Shown: positions 12,420 to 23,543, numbered from the stretch's first letter. The stretch: DNA of 64,000 nucleotides from Amoebidium appalachense (GCA_963693365.1 CAVNZM010000011.1:1736001-1800000); one strand, 5' to 3'. Numbers and translations are program-made. The notes: generated by a model not told the origin, from the sequence alone.

Positions 12420-13826
12420 TGGACACTTACACTCCAGCAATCGACATTGTCAAACTCCACGGCATTACATCCCTTTTGCTGCGCCAATTTCATACGTGCA
12501 AGCATGACCTTTTGCAGGGCTGCGAGTTGGCGGATATCCAGCCACCTATAAGAGGTTAAAGGTTTATCCGGTCAGATATTTTCTACTTGCTATTCAGCCT
12601 TTTTTAGCTGTCTTATATCGTGGTGGGGTGCGTGTTTTGTTGTTTTTATTTTGAGGAAACAGTTCTCAAATTACATTTAAACCTAGCTAATCGACCCCAT
12701 CATTGGTGCGGGAGGATGCAAGCAGGAAAAAAAAAAAAAAAAAAAAAAAGTAAAAAAGAAAAAAAAAGAGAAAAAAAAAGGAGGCATTTGATCAAGTACC
12801 CCCCGAGGGGGGGGGGGGGGGGGGGGAGGGGGGGGACACCGACATCACCTAGCACCCTTAAGCACATAAGCTCTCTATACCGTAACCCATTCATAACATA
12901 CACTAACTGATCTTTAGGCCTTCAGACAAAACCCCCTTAAAATTTCAATTGTTACGAAGCTTTCCATACCTTTCATCCCACCCGTCCATCTTCAGTCCCA
13001 GCAGTGCGGCTGGGAATGCAGCTGCATCTGGCCTCCACGCCTCATAGCTGCCGGCAGAAAAGTAGCACGTGACTATCTTGCCTTGGGCCTTGTACGAGCC
13101 AATCGTTGATGCCGCATTGTCGAATAGATCTACTTGCACCTGTACACATGGGGTGGTGAGTGGGAGATCTAGAACGTGTGGTGCCGTGGTGTGTGTGTGT
13201 GTGTGTGTGTTTATGTTTAGGAGTGCTTTTGCGTGTCTGGGTGCACGTGTATGTACATGCACGCCAGCGTATAGCAATTGCTAGGGCGTTTCTGAAAAAC
13301 CCGCCAACACTGGCTCTTGCCACCAGTCCTATATTTTCTGCATGTGCGGAAAAATTCCGCGGCCGCCCCATATGTATATGTGGGTGTGGATGTGGGGGTG
13401 TGTGCAATATGTGTGCATGGCAGGGTGAAGGGAGGGGAAGCAAACTGGGTTGAGGTGCTGACCTACTGCGGAGGCACGTCCCAAGTTAGAGACATGAACA
13501 AACGGGATCCACACGAGACAAGGCATCCCAATCGAGAATGAAATGGGCCAGGAGCCAGGGGTGGGGGAGGGGGTGGAGTGAGGTGGTGGTGGTGGTGATG
13601 ATGATGGTGGTGGTGGTGGAGAGGGAGACGGGGGGGGGGGGGGGGGGGGGGGGGGTTACCATCTGCATAACGGCTGTCGGTACGATATCTTGGCACAATG
13701 TGCTGTCTCCATTGTACTCGGGGCACCAGGCACGGTTGGCCCACTGGGAGAGGACAAAACATTTGAGTGGGTGAGGGGGAAAGAACGTGGCCAATGTTCG
13801 ATGAATGCGTGTGTGTGTGCGTGTGT

Positions 13827-13878
<52 letters not shown>

Positions 13879-14163
13879 CCGAGAGGACTCAAAATAAAAC
13901 ATGTTCAAGGGCACTCTCGCCTGATTTCTTTCGGCAACACTAGCACTAGTGTGAAGGTGATTTAATATTTGGTTTGCTAGGACAGCTCGTGGAAAACTAA
14001 TGTCATTTCGGTTAGGCGGCCATATAGAAGGTAGAAAATGTGATCTTATAATGAGGTTTAGTGCCTTTGGTATGTGCATACTTTGTTTGAGACTCAGAAG
14101 TGGTGGATCGTGCGTTCTTTTGCGCGAGAAATCAGGGGTCCATGAATACGTGTACACGATTTT

Positions 14164-14208
<45 letters not shown>

Positions 14209-14317
14209 GGGGGGGGGGAGGGAGGTTGGTTACCGTGGTCATAGCACGAGGTGTGGTGTAGTAAGTACCACTCACAGTACTAGCCATGAGAGCTAACAAA
14301 GAAAGAGACCAAGCCAT
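6532..14317 (-). CDS. Secreted GH114 glycosidase with PAN, TSP1 and chitin-binding modules (15 exons)
   Basis: Exons in coding order: 14317-14234, 13743-13660, 13139-12970, 12545-12431, 12066-11950, 11682-11569, 11327-11201, 10856-10644, 10274-10113, 9846-9689, 9400-9197, 8956-7992, 7567-7430, 7225-7123, 6765-6532. Every intron is GT-AG, all phases agree, and the 2,988-base CDS gives 995 residues. Order: signal peptide ([11 protein letters not shown]...), GH114-like domain (about 29-270), PAN (272-341), TSP1 (343-395), second PAN (397-448), second TSP1 (about 468-515), third PAN-like segment (about 525-590), Thr/Ser-rich stalk (about 625-790), and cysteine repeats to the end. GH114 enzymes cut alpha-1,4-galactosaminoglycans; this protein is probably secreted and anchored to matrix or a chitin-like polymer. 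An upstream Met at 14356 would add 13 residues. The usual first strand of GH114 is not recognisable in exon 2, so activity is uncertain. Confidence 0.92.
7992..8956 (-). CDS. Exon 12: PAN-like segment and Thr/Ser-rich mucin stalk
   Basis: This 965-base exon is by far the largest. Its start encodes [17 protein letters not shown] and CSL, a third PAN-like pattern. A stretch of roughly 165 residues dominated by Thr and Ser with Val/Pro follows, as in O-glycosylated stalks. It then encodes [16 protein letters not shown], a degenerate copy of the cysteine repeat seen in exons 13-15, and ends SPYRPDG. The stalk keeps one frame across low-complexity codons, which argues for selection. Confidence 0.85.
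9197..9400 (-). CDS. Exon 11: second thrombospondin type 1 repeat
   Basis: It encodes WGPWGSC, a TQTRKC motif, NGGNPC and a final ACAQFK. The central CSxTC of a standard TSP1 is replaced by CVIPGG, so this copy is diverged and lacks the O-fucosylation consensus. Confidence 0.85.
9689..9846 (-). CDS. Exon 10: second PAN-like module
   Basis: After a Thr-rich lead it carries [18 protein letters not shown] and TDCYLRS, the central Cys pattern of a PAN module. The C-terminal part of the module probably continues into the first 18 residues of exon 11. The donor is AGC/GTAAGT. Confidence 0.7.
10113..10274 (-). CDS. Exon 9: thrombospondin type 1 repeat
   Basis: The canonical TSP1 core is visible: [14 protein letters not shown], then QKRTC, NGGTPC and a final Cys pair. 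The WxxW motif is a known site for C-mannosylation, and CSxTCTGG is the usual site for O-fucosylation. Confidence 0.9.
10644..10856 (-). CDS. Exon 8: PAN/apple-like module
   Basis: It encodes about 70 residues with the PAN pattern of an N-terminal YKISGYVL strand, then [16 protein letters not shown] and QCTLY. The acceptor is CCAATCAG. PAN/apple domains bind carbohydrate or protein; here the module links the GH114 domain to the first TSP1. Confidence 0.75.
11201..13743 (-). CDS. Exons 2-7: GH114 catalytic-type TIM barrel
   Basis: Family landmarks run in order across the exons: [11 protein letters not shown] and [15 protein letters not shown] in exon 3, the exon 3/4 junction restoring [22 protein letters not shown] in exon 4, and [10 protein letters not shown] with YAAEYT in exons 6-7. 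The carboxylates of VEFDNVD (D145) and VVEEC (E209/E210) are the likeliest catalytic residues, by inference from family conservation. The domain ends at PLPG in exon 7, where the accessory modules begin. Six short exons of 84-170 bases encode it. Confidence 0.9.
14234..14317 (-). CDS. Exon 1: signal peptide
   Basis: It encodes a short N-region and a hydrophobic core ([16 protein letters not shown]) with a small-residue cleavage site near Val-Ser-Gly, followed by TYYTTPR. The donor is ACG/GTAACC. I chose the Met at 14317 because it directly precedes the hydrophobic core; the in-frame Met at 14356 would put NGNPGR in front of it. Confidence 0.8.
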
Positions 14318-14359
14318 CCGGCCAGGGTTTCCGTTGAGCAGGGCACTCACGATCATTTT

Positions 14360-15500
14360 TGCTGTAAGTTTTTCCTACTTGCTTGCTCCTGTCTGTTCGT
14401 GTGAATCAATGTAGGTGTCGTCTCCGTGGCTCCCCATAGCACGTGTTACCATAGATACACAGTAATCCCTGCACCTGTTCAAAAGCCAGAACACGATTGC
14501 ACTGTGGGAACTAACTATCAGTTATAAAAAAACCCGTGAGTCTATTTGTGTGACCAAACGGTGGCTGTTTTTCAGCACTGCACACGTTTTCTGTGTAGCC
14601 AAGGTCCCCTTCTGAAAGTACATGTAGAAATAAACGAGGCTCTCTCTGTTTTGGTGTCTAGAGTCGATTTCCATTGGATGCAAACACAATTGGGACACAA
14701 ATTGCCCGAAACTCAGTGTCTCAAGTCACAGACTTCCAAATCCAAGTGATAGGGTGGAGCCGGTTCGTACACACGCATGAAGTAATGCAGTCCGGAGCTT
14801 GTACGTGTGTGTGGTATATGTATAGAGCTGCATTTTATAGGGTGCGCTCGTGAGTAGTGATATACCTTTCATACGAATTCGGTGGGCTGGTTGGAAAAGT
14901 TAGACGGAAAAGATGTTTGGTTGGTGGGGATGGTGGCTTGCATGATGCTAATATCAGGCGGCAACTAGGCATCTGGGCCGCGCCGCGGCCACACTCGGCC
15001 TTTATCGCCACATGCCACACCCGTGTACAAGATGATAGTCGTGCTCCTCAGAAAAGAGAAACATATATTGGCCCTGGCTAGCTGGTCAGAATTCCTCAAT
15101 AAACTGCGTGCACCTGATGATTTGGCCAAAATGTTTCTTTTAAGCATCTATCAACCATATACGCACATGTATGATAGGCTAATAGCGACCCAGGTGCATG
15201 TTACTAACAAACACTAATTGAACTTCACTACAAAGATGTTGTGCGGGCATCAGGAATGCGCGGAATGCAGGCAGAAGCCGACACAGATTTTGATTGGATA
15301 AGTTTACTACTTTGGGGCAGGCCCCGGCATTACGTTTGTTTCAGCAACTCTTTCCATACCCACACGACATAAAAGTCGAACGAACAGTTCTTCTAATTGA
15401 CTTCTCATATAGTTTCATTGAAATACATACAACCATAAGGTAAAAGCCACATAGACTTCATAAACTATTTGTGTATAATAAGTACAGTATCAATCTATTC
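14360..15500. other. Upstream region of the GH114 gene, unique sequence
   Basis: Mixed sequence without long simple repeats. It must contain the GH114 promoter, read leftward, but no clear TATA element is seen in that direction. A plus-strand TTATAAAA (near 14521) is present without a recognised downstream gene. Confidence 0.45.
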
Positions 15501-15509
15501 TTCACATAC

Positions 15510-17183
15510 ACCCATGCCAATCCGCTTTTCGTAAAAACAATTCATGTTATGTTCAAATAATGGCACTGCACGATTCTATGCAAGTTGGTGCACAATATGT
15601 TGGCTTTATTGATTGGAAAACTGCTTACGATTCTGTCTCCCCTGGTCTCCTATGGGAAAAGCTTGCTGCACGGGGTGTACCACACTGCATTGGTGTTCTG
15701 TTAGAAGCACTCTTGTCTCAAACCTATGGTAGAGCTGTGGTTAATGGGCATCTTTCATATGGTTTTGCTCGTACTAGAGGTCTCTTGCAGGGTTCATTGC
15801 TTAGCCCCTTTTTGTTTAACCTATTTATAGATGATTTGGCTGTCAAGATTTACGCCGAAAACGATGACCCTATTAATAACTTTCCGCCTGCACTTCTCTA
15901 TGCTGATGATCTGTCCCTCCTTGCCCGTACCCCTAGACGCCTGCAAAGATTGTTCGATGTAGTGTCAGAGTGGTGCAAGGCAAACCTTATGATCCTTAAC
16001 ATAGACAAATGTGGTGTTCTTGTACCTGATATAGCTAACAATTTACACACATTTACATTATCATCTAAACCTGTACCTATAGTTCCAGAATACAAATATC
16101 TTGGTGTTCCGGTTGATTCTGTTGGTGTTATGTTTCCCCATATGGTCGAAAAGAGGGTAGAGTTGGCTCGTAAGCGGTTAGCTTTCTTCTCGGCTAATAT
16201 TTTTAAAGACACACCCCTCCATCCTTCTATTAGACTTACATTTATTCGCACTTTTGTCTTCCCGGCATGTGAATATGGTTTACCCCCTTCTCGCCGCTTG
16301 GATCAAGAAAGAGAGAACTAGAGCGCTTAAACCCTTGGCAAATTTCCTTGAAGCAGAAGTTGCCTCCTTTCTATCTAACAACTGTTGTAAACCTGGGCCT
16401 GTAACGCTCTCGATATATGGTCTGGTCCCAATAGCTGCTAGAGTATCCTATCTCGCGCTGAAATTCAATAAGCACATAAGCCGCTTAAAGAAGTATTTGC
16501 CCTCCCACCCTCTCTTCTCTATCCGACCTGTCCCCTCCTCACCTCTCCCCTCTTTCCTCCCCTCTCTCTCCCCTTCTCCCCTGGGCACAAATACAAATAA
16601 ACCCCGCAATAGTGTGTGTGTGACTTTGGACTGCCACTTACTTATTAAACATGTACACAATCACAAGATAATCACGCAATATAACAAATGGAAAAAGATA
16701 CCACACGACACTAGACCCGATGAAAGCATACACCTTGAAAAACTAAGCCTTATGTCTCGTTTTATATATACTGACCGCCTCAACCATATTGCCAAATATG
16801 GCACTCGCAAGTGTATAACACCTAAATACATATTACCTTCCTGTAGAACTGGTCTTTCTCTAGCTGATGGTATTATTGATCAATTACCACGCTTTTACTG
16901 TACACGTGCTATACAGTGGAGATCTAATAAGTATAAGGTGGCATCATTTGCATGCCCAAACAACACACACACACACCAGTTTAACCGGTCATGTATCGCC
17001 AAATGTAGTTTGATAGACCACATAATACCGCAACACACACACGTCACATTCACAACAGACACCCAGAAAGATAGCCTACCTGTAAATTACAACATCCTTG
17101 ATTTTATACTAAACACGCGTAACTACGACCTGTTTATTAGATGTATTGATTGGCTTGAGAAACACATCACTACAAAATTATAG
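15510..17183 (+). mobile_element. 5'-truncated non-LTR retrotransposon, reverse transcriptase with frameshift
   Basis: From about 15510 the frame encodes classical RT landmarks: QSAFRKNNSC (fingers), FIDWKTAYDSV (motif A aspartate), GLLQGSLLSPFLFNLFIDDL, LLYADDLSLL (YADD catalytic motif), then KCGVL and YLGVPV. The frame is lost in a C5 run (16283-16287); dropping one C restores GLPLLAAWIKKE and the second frame runs to a stop at 17183. That C-terminal part lacks an identifiable endonuclease or RNase H. The 5' half (endonuclease, ORF1) is absent. It resembles the minus-strand element at 58.3-59.6 kb. Truncated and frameshifted, so inactive as it stands. Confidence 0.92.
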
Positions 17184-17196
17184 CGCACGCGCACAC

Positions 17197-17203
17197 ACAC
17201 ACA

Positions 17204-17250
<47 letters not shown>

Positions 17251-17282
17251 CCAGCTGATACCGAGTGTCCCGAGGGGAGCCC

Positions 17283-17332
<50 letters not shown>
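17197..17332 (+). repeat. (CA)n and 46-base poly(A), possible retrotransposon tail
   Basis: About 50 bases of CA repeat follow the RT stop codon. A 33-base unique spacer comes next, then an uninterrupted A run at 17287-17332. The run could be the poly(A) tail of the retrotransposon or the A-rich edge of the adjoining repeat B, whose copy at 25.8 kb also begins after an A-rich run. Confidence 0.8.
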
Positions 17333-17333
<1 letters not shown>

Positions 17334-17540
17334 GGGGAACCCCAACTAATTGATTTCTCCTTGTAGTCTTTATGGTGTCTCGTAGAGAAAGTAAACCCTG
17401 ATATATAGTCACCACCCGACATCTATGTACGTGATCATGATATACCGCTGAGGGGATATTCCGAGCAAACCCCCCCCCCCTACCTGAGACTGGTTCTCTT
17501 TGCCTCGAGTAAACAGCGTAAACCCCCTACAGTATGTAGG
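17333..17540 (+). repeat. Dispersed repeat B, copy 1
   Basis: About 200 bases match 25795-26004 almost throughout, from GGAACCCCAACTAATTGATT to GAGTAAACAGCGTAAACCCC; the last 110 bases also match 52192-52291 in reverse. No coding potential. Copies 1 and 2 both follow an A-rich run. Confidence 0.9.
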
Positions 17541-18720
17541 AGCTGTGGTTAATCTGGCGATCCGATCATTCCGATGACGTAACGATATAGTATAACAAAA
17601 TAAGGAAACCAATGAAATCAGGTTGTGTATTTTAGTCTGCCTAATATCACACTCCGAATTTAGTCCAACCATGGATTATGGCATAACTAACGGTTCTCAA
17701 TCTGACGAGCTACGGACAGCCCACGGAAAACGTGCGAGTCGACGTCACAGAGTCACACTCACCACTGGCCGGCCGCTCCGGCCAGCTGAGGCTGGCAGTT
17801 TCATGCCCTGGGTGGTCCCTGGGTGGTCCAGGCTCAGTCCGCAGCCTGCAGCTGCAGGGCCCTGCGGCGCTTTTCGAGCGAAGTGCGGATGCCACAAGCG
17901 CATGACACTTCGGCATCGAGCAGCTGCAATGGCATACACACGCGCGCACACAAAGACATGCGTGCAAAACAGGAACAGGCATAAATGCACACCTCAGCGT
18001 GCTCACATCGAACGAATTCGAAGGCCAATGCACCGTACATATGAAATCTGTGCACAAAGCATCCTTTCATCTGTATGCTATCTCGTACTAATTGACACAT
18101 ATGAAATGCATACACCAATCAAATGCGACCAAATATTTACACCGCTGCAATTTGCTATGTGTCACGAAGCGACATGCGCCAACTTTTGCGCAACGCACTT
18201 ACGCAAAGCCTTCAACTGCCTGCCATTGTAAAAGGATCTTTTTTTTTTTTTTTTTTTTTGCCCCTAGGCCTCGAAACACAGCGGTCTTCCGCATTCACAC
18301 TTCGAGGTTATCTTTTGAAACAAACAATAGAAACAAGGGAACAGGTGATGCTATTCAAGAATGGAGAGCGCGACCGGCCGATCAGCCCAGGAGCATGAGG
18401 CTAACGCTGTTTGTGCAAGGCGGCTTCAGAGAAAACACACCCACAAACACGCGCACAAACACATTCACCCTCTAACCAGGCTATTTCTCGGAGTTCTGCC
18501 CGAAGCCTATTGGGTTGCCAAGGGCATATGTACAAGTGTGATGCTTGAAAGATGGGTGATATTTATTCGTTAGCACTCAAACAGTTGGGGCCCTTCGCGT
18601 CCACACATCCACTTAAAAGCTCGACGTCGGTACCCTCACACACATGCACACGAATATGCACGCGCATATACACTGTGACGTCAACACATACACAGCACAC
18701 ACACAGACACACGTTCAGCT
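17541..18720. other. Intergenic, no gene supported
   Basis: A 202-codon open frame (17623-18231) lacks any recognisable domain, splice context or compositional sign of coding and is probably chance. A T run lies at 18238-18259, and CA-rich sequence begins at 18640. Confidence 0.4.
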
Positions 18721-18731
18721 GTGTACGTGTT

Positions 18732-18732
<1 letters not shown>

Positions 18733-18805
<73 letters not shown>

Positions 18806-18970
18806 CGTGTGTGTGTCTGTGTTCGTGTGTGTGTTTGTGTGCAGATGTGTGCATGCGCGTGTTTGCACAAATGTCCGTGTGTGTGCGCGCGACGGGCACG
18901 CTTTTGCACGTTTGTGCAAGTGTCCGTGTACCACAGGTGTGTACGTACCTGTGAATGCGTGGACGCATGT
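18733..18970. repeat. (GT)n microsatellite and GT-rich flank
   Basis: An almost perfect GT repeat of about 65 bases (18738-18803) is followed by 150 bases of degenerating GT/GC-rich sequence with CGCGC runs, a composition prone to Z-DNA. Confidence 0.9.
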
Positions 18971-19094
18971 GGTTATTAAGTTAGTGAATCATTCCAACCG
19001 CAGTGCATGCATGTATAATTATGTTCACACAATCCCATCAAGGAATGCACAAGTACTGATTTGAACCACGAAAAGGACAGCTTCATGTAGCTAC

Positions 19095-19206
19095 CTTTTT
19101 CTTTGTACGCCATAATGCCGTCTGTGTCCAAAAACCGAAATTCACAAGCATGACCAAGAAGTACGAGTAAGCGGTAACGTGTGCTATATTGTGTGGAAAA
19201 TACCAT
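19095..19206 (-). CDS. Possible first exon of an unknown protein
   Basis: An ATG at 19206 opens a 37-codon frame of plausible coding composition (MVFSTQYSTRYRLLVLLGHA, then EFRFLDTDGIMAYKEK). It ends at a possible donor AAAAG/GTAGCT. No downstream exon was found in the CA/GT-rich sequence that follows on the minus strand. I do not recognise the family. Confidence 0.22.
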
Positions 19207-20018
19207 GATGGGTGAGTGTGGTTGTTTGTGTGTGTGTGTAGGTTGGGAGAGAGTGGGTGTTGTATAGAAAGAGTAACAGCCTACGGTAGGAAGTACACAT
19301 TCACGACGGACAATTGCAACTCATCACACAGAAAGAGTATGCCTCGTATATATGGGGGGGTGGGGTGGGGTGGGAAAGGCCTAGGAGGGGAGGGGGAGGA
19401 GGGGGTCGTCATGGCCATGGTTGCCCATCCGCTCTGGGCCTGACGTCTCTGGGGCTGTGTAATTATGTGATGACTGGTGCACATGCAAGTGTGTAAGAAG
19501 CACCGTGGGAGGCGGTGGGGAGGTGCACTGTGGCACTTTGTCACAGTAAGCCAACCGTTTTTTGCTTTTCCAGTTAGACTGTGTACACGTGCACGTGCAG
19601 GTCTGTAGGGTTATTTTCTGTGTGTGTGTGTGCGCACACGTGTGTGTCACGAGTGTGTGTGTGTGTGTGTGTGTACGTGGGTGGTTGAGAGTAGGTACAC
19701 ATGTCATAATGGTGCACGTGAGTGGTAACCGTGGTGTGTGCCCGGTGTGTTCGCGCACGCACGTGCATGCACTACATCACGGGGCATATGTACACACATG
19801 GTAGTATCACTGCCACGACGGAGGAGGAATAGCTTAAATTTCTTTGTAGATGGGGTTTTTTGTGTCAATAGACACAGAGATGGGGACTGGACTTTATATT
19901 AAGTAGCTTCAATAGACCAGATTTTTGTCGTGTGTGTGCCTGTGTTTTCTGTAATCTTTTTTTTTTTTTTTTTTTTTTTGGGTGGTTGGTGGTGGTGTGG
20001 GGGGGGGGGGGGGGGGGA
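19207..20018. other. GT-rich and G-rich intergenic sequence
   Basis: GT repeats at about 19620-19672, a T run at 19957-19979 and a G tract near 19999-20017. No gene recognised. Confidence 0.5.
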
Positions 20019-20260
20019 TCGGGAGATAAAAGGGAAACACATACAACACACACAAGGGAGGGGGGGGGGGGGAAAATCGCGATCGGGAGATAAAAGGGGA
20101 ACACACCCACCCACCCACCCACATGCACACACACACCACTCGCGCGCGCGTGCCGGGAGATAGAAGGGGAACACACACACACACACCGTGACACACGCAC
20201 ACGCACACGCACACGCACACGCGCGCGCGTGCGGGGAGCTAAAAGGGGAACACACACACA
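20019..20260 (+). repeat. Four-copy repeat GGGAGATAAAAGGGGAACAC
   Basis: The unit GGGAGATAAAAGGG(G/A)AACAC occurs near 20020, 20083, 20155 and 20235 with small changes. Copies are separated by variable CA/CG-rich spacers so that units start every 62-80 bases. Confidence 0.8.
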
Positions 20261-20325
20261 CAGACACACACACACACACACACAACACATGCGCGCGGGC
20301 CCCGCACACACATACACCCATTCAC

Positions 20326-20401
20326 CTCGTCGACAAAACCCAACTCACACACTGCTGCACTTGAACATGGGAGGAGGAGGGAGGGGGGAGGGGGAGGGGG
20401 G

Positions 20402-20438
<37 letters not shown>

Positions 20439-20670
20439 GGGGGGGGGTTGCTAACTGAGTAAACAGGACCAGAACACTAACGAGAAAGATTGCATCTAGG
20501 ACAACCCAAAACCTGGCGACACAGACTTAAGAGGCCACCGTGAGGGCCCAGCAGGGATGGATCGCTCACGAGATTGCAGGGCCAAAAAAATTGCGGCCAG
20601 GAAGGGTGTTGTGGTGTCGAATTGTGTTGGGAAGATGTTCAGATGGTGTAGGTTTCATTCTGAGAGGGCC

Positions 20671-20713
<43 letters not shown>

Positions 20714-21439
20714 TGAATGCGTCATAAAGCACGAAAAAGGGGGGGGTTAAAAAGCGGAACATGGTACGAAGTACAAGAACACGATGAGAAACACGGTGAA
20801 GGCCACAGGCAAAAGCAAACATTCAGGTATGCAACATCAGCAACGTGCGCAGTGTGCAAAAGGAAGGAACTCAGGAGACGGGGCTTCTAGGCCCCCCGTC
20901 GATACCTAAGTCGATACTTCCCTGGCTAACATACCACACCAGCTGAAAAGAATGAAGCCCCACGGAAGAAAAGTAGGAAAGCGGTTAAGAGAGACCGCAT
21001 GTGCATGGGAGAGAGGATGGTGAGTGAGTAAGAAGAGATAGAGGGAGTGAGGGGAGTGAAGGGGGGAGGGGGGGGAGAGAGATAGAGAGAGGAGAGAGAG
21101 AGAGGGAGGGAGGGAGGGAGAGAGGGAGAGTGGAGAGAGAAAAGGGAGAGAGAGAGAGTGTGTGTGTGTGTTTGAATGTGTGTGCATGCGCGTGTATGCC
21201 ATGTTGAGTGTGAAGAGAGAGAAGGAGGGGGGGGGGGGGGGGGGGGCTCCCGTATTGGGGGGGAGCGAGAGAGAGAACGGAGGGAGGAAGGAGGGAGGGA
21301 GGGAGAGGACGGAGGGGAGGGGAGGGGGGGGGGGGAGGGGGGCAGCCGAGGGGGGGAGGGAAGGGGATAAAAGAAGGGAGAATAAGAGGGAAAGAGAGAG
21401 GCCATGTGTGCATGTGAGAGCAGACGGTGCTGAGTGAAA

Positions 21440-21477
<38 letters not shown>

Positions 21478-21886
21478 TGAATGCGTCAAAAAGTACGAAG
21501 TACACAAGAACAAACGGATAACACGATGCAGAATGCAAGCCATACATAAAGAGTATGCATAATAAGCAGAGCCCATCCTCAGGGGGGGGCCACGTCAACC
21601 ACAGTACCCGAGTTTCGACCTATTCCCCTCGTTAACGAAACCCAACTCAGATACTGTTTCACTTGAACATGAGTAGGTCACCCGTCTTGATCAGAGACGA
21701 GCAGGGTTGCTTATGCAGGCAAGGGCAGTGGGAAAGGCCGGGGGTTAAAGTTGCAGCAGTAAGCAGAAGCAAGAAAAATATAGATAGGAACTCAGGAGAC
21801 GGGGCTTCTAGGAAGCTCCCCCGTCGATACCTAAGTCGATACTTCCCTGGCTAACATACTACACCAGCTGAAAAGAATTAAGTCCC
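20326..21886 (+). repeat. Dispersed repeat A: full copy 2 plus partial copies, direct repeat
   Basis: Copy 2 (21476-21886) is about 95% identical to 55724-56068 over their shared length. A 46-base piece of the same family is at 20326-20372 and a degenerate terminus at 20711-20790. The segment GGAACTCAGGAGACGGGGCT...CAGCTGAAAAGAAT occurs twice in direct orientation (20866-20960 and 21787-21886), bracketing about 900 bases of G- and GA-rich sequence. Poly(G) tracts of 35-50 bases abut the TTTGAATGCGTC terminus at 20711 and 21476. Confidence 0.85.
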
Positions 21887-22292
21887 GAAGGCCGCAGAAT
21901 TCGCAATCAGAGGGGAAAATATGAGATTTGACCCACGCCGCAGGGTAGTAACACGCTTACTAGGGCGGAACTTTATCGTCTTCGAACGGAAAGCTATGCC
22001 CCCGGATGTCAGCCGGAAATATGGTATCACCCATGGCTTTGGGCTTGAAAAAAGCCAAACCGATAGTCCGAGTTATGTTACGCCGGCGGGTAACATGCCG
22101 CATGGGTTCCAAGGGAGCTGTCGCCAACAGAGCGGTGTGTGCATGCGTGCGCGTAACGCAATGTGTGAAGTGTGTCTATAGCTATGAAAGGGGGTATGCA
22201 GAAGTGGACAGATGAAGTGGTGGACAGATGAAGTGTGTGGAGAGAAAAACAGTAAGAAGAAAAGTAGACACCGGTATGTGCAACCCCGCACA

Positions 22293-22327
<35 letters not shown>

Positions 22328-22421
22328 AATAAGCAAAGATTACAGGTAATCAACCAGAACAACAAATGACAAGCAAAACAACAGGCGCCAAAAAAAAAAA
22401 AAAAAAAAAAAAGAAAGAAAG
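21887..22421. other. Unique sequence with a (CA)n and an A run
   Basis: Mixed sequence to about 22290, (CA)n at 22299-22324 and an A run at 22390-22412. No gene recognised. Confidence 0.45.
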
Positions 22422-23100
<679 letters not shown>

Positions 23101-23199
23101 AAGCATAGCCTAAAAACAAACCGAGCTCCACAACCTTTGCTCATGCATGGAGAGGGGGTGGGAGGATGGGAAAGATGGGAATGGGGAAGAACCGTGTGT

Positions 23200-23202
23200 G
23201 TG

Positions 23203-23235
<33 letters not shown>

Positions 23236-23332
23236 TGGTGGTGGTGGTGGTGGTGGTGGTGGTGGTGGGGGGGGGGGTTTTGAATGCGTTAAAAAGTACG
23301 AAGTACACAAGAACAAACGGATAACACGATGG
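23200..23332. repeat. (GT)n, (GGT)n and a terminal fragment of repeat A
   Basis: GT repeats (23206-23234) pass into GGT repeats (23234-23267) and a short G tract. Then come 55 bases matching the TTTGAATGCGT terminus of repeat A (23280-23332), with one difference in TTAAAAAG. Confidence 0.85.
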
Positions 23333-23339
23333 GGGAAGG

Positions 23340-23508
23340 GGGTTTCGTCGCGATAAAATGTTTAAGCGGCTCGATTGGGCCATGATGTCATGGTTACAGA
23401 GCAAAAGCACGTGATTTGCAAATGGAGGCGGAGGCTTAAAGGAATTTCTTGACCGATGTAAGTGGCCGCAAGAGGCGACAAAAAAAATATAAAAAAAGGA
23501 AAACCAGT

Positions 23509-23543
<35 letters not shown>

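Noticed and set aside
17623-18231. 202-codon plus-strand frame
   Set aside because: No domain, no splice context, mixed composition, and overlapping frames of similar length on the other strand.
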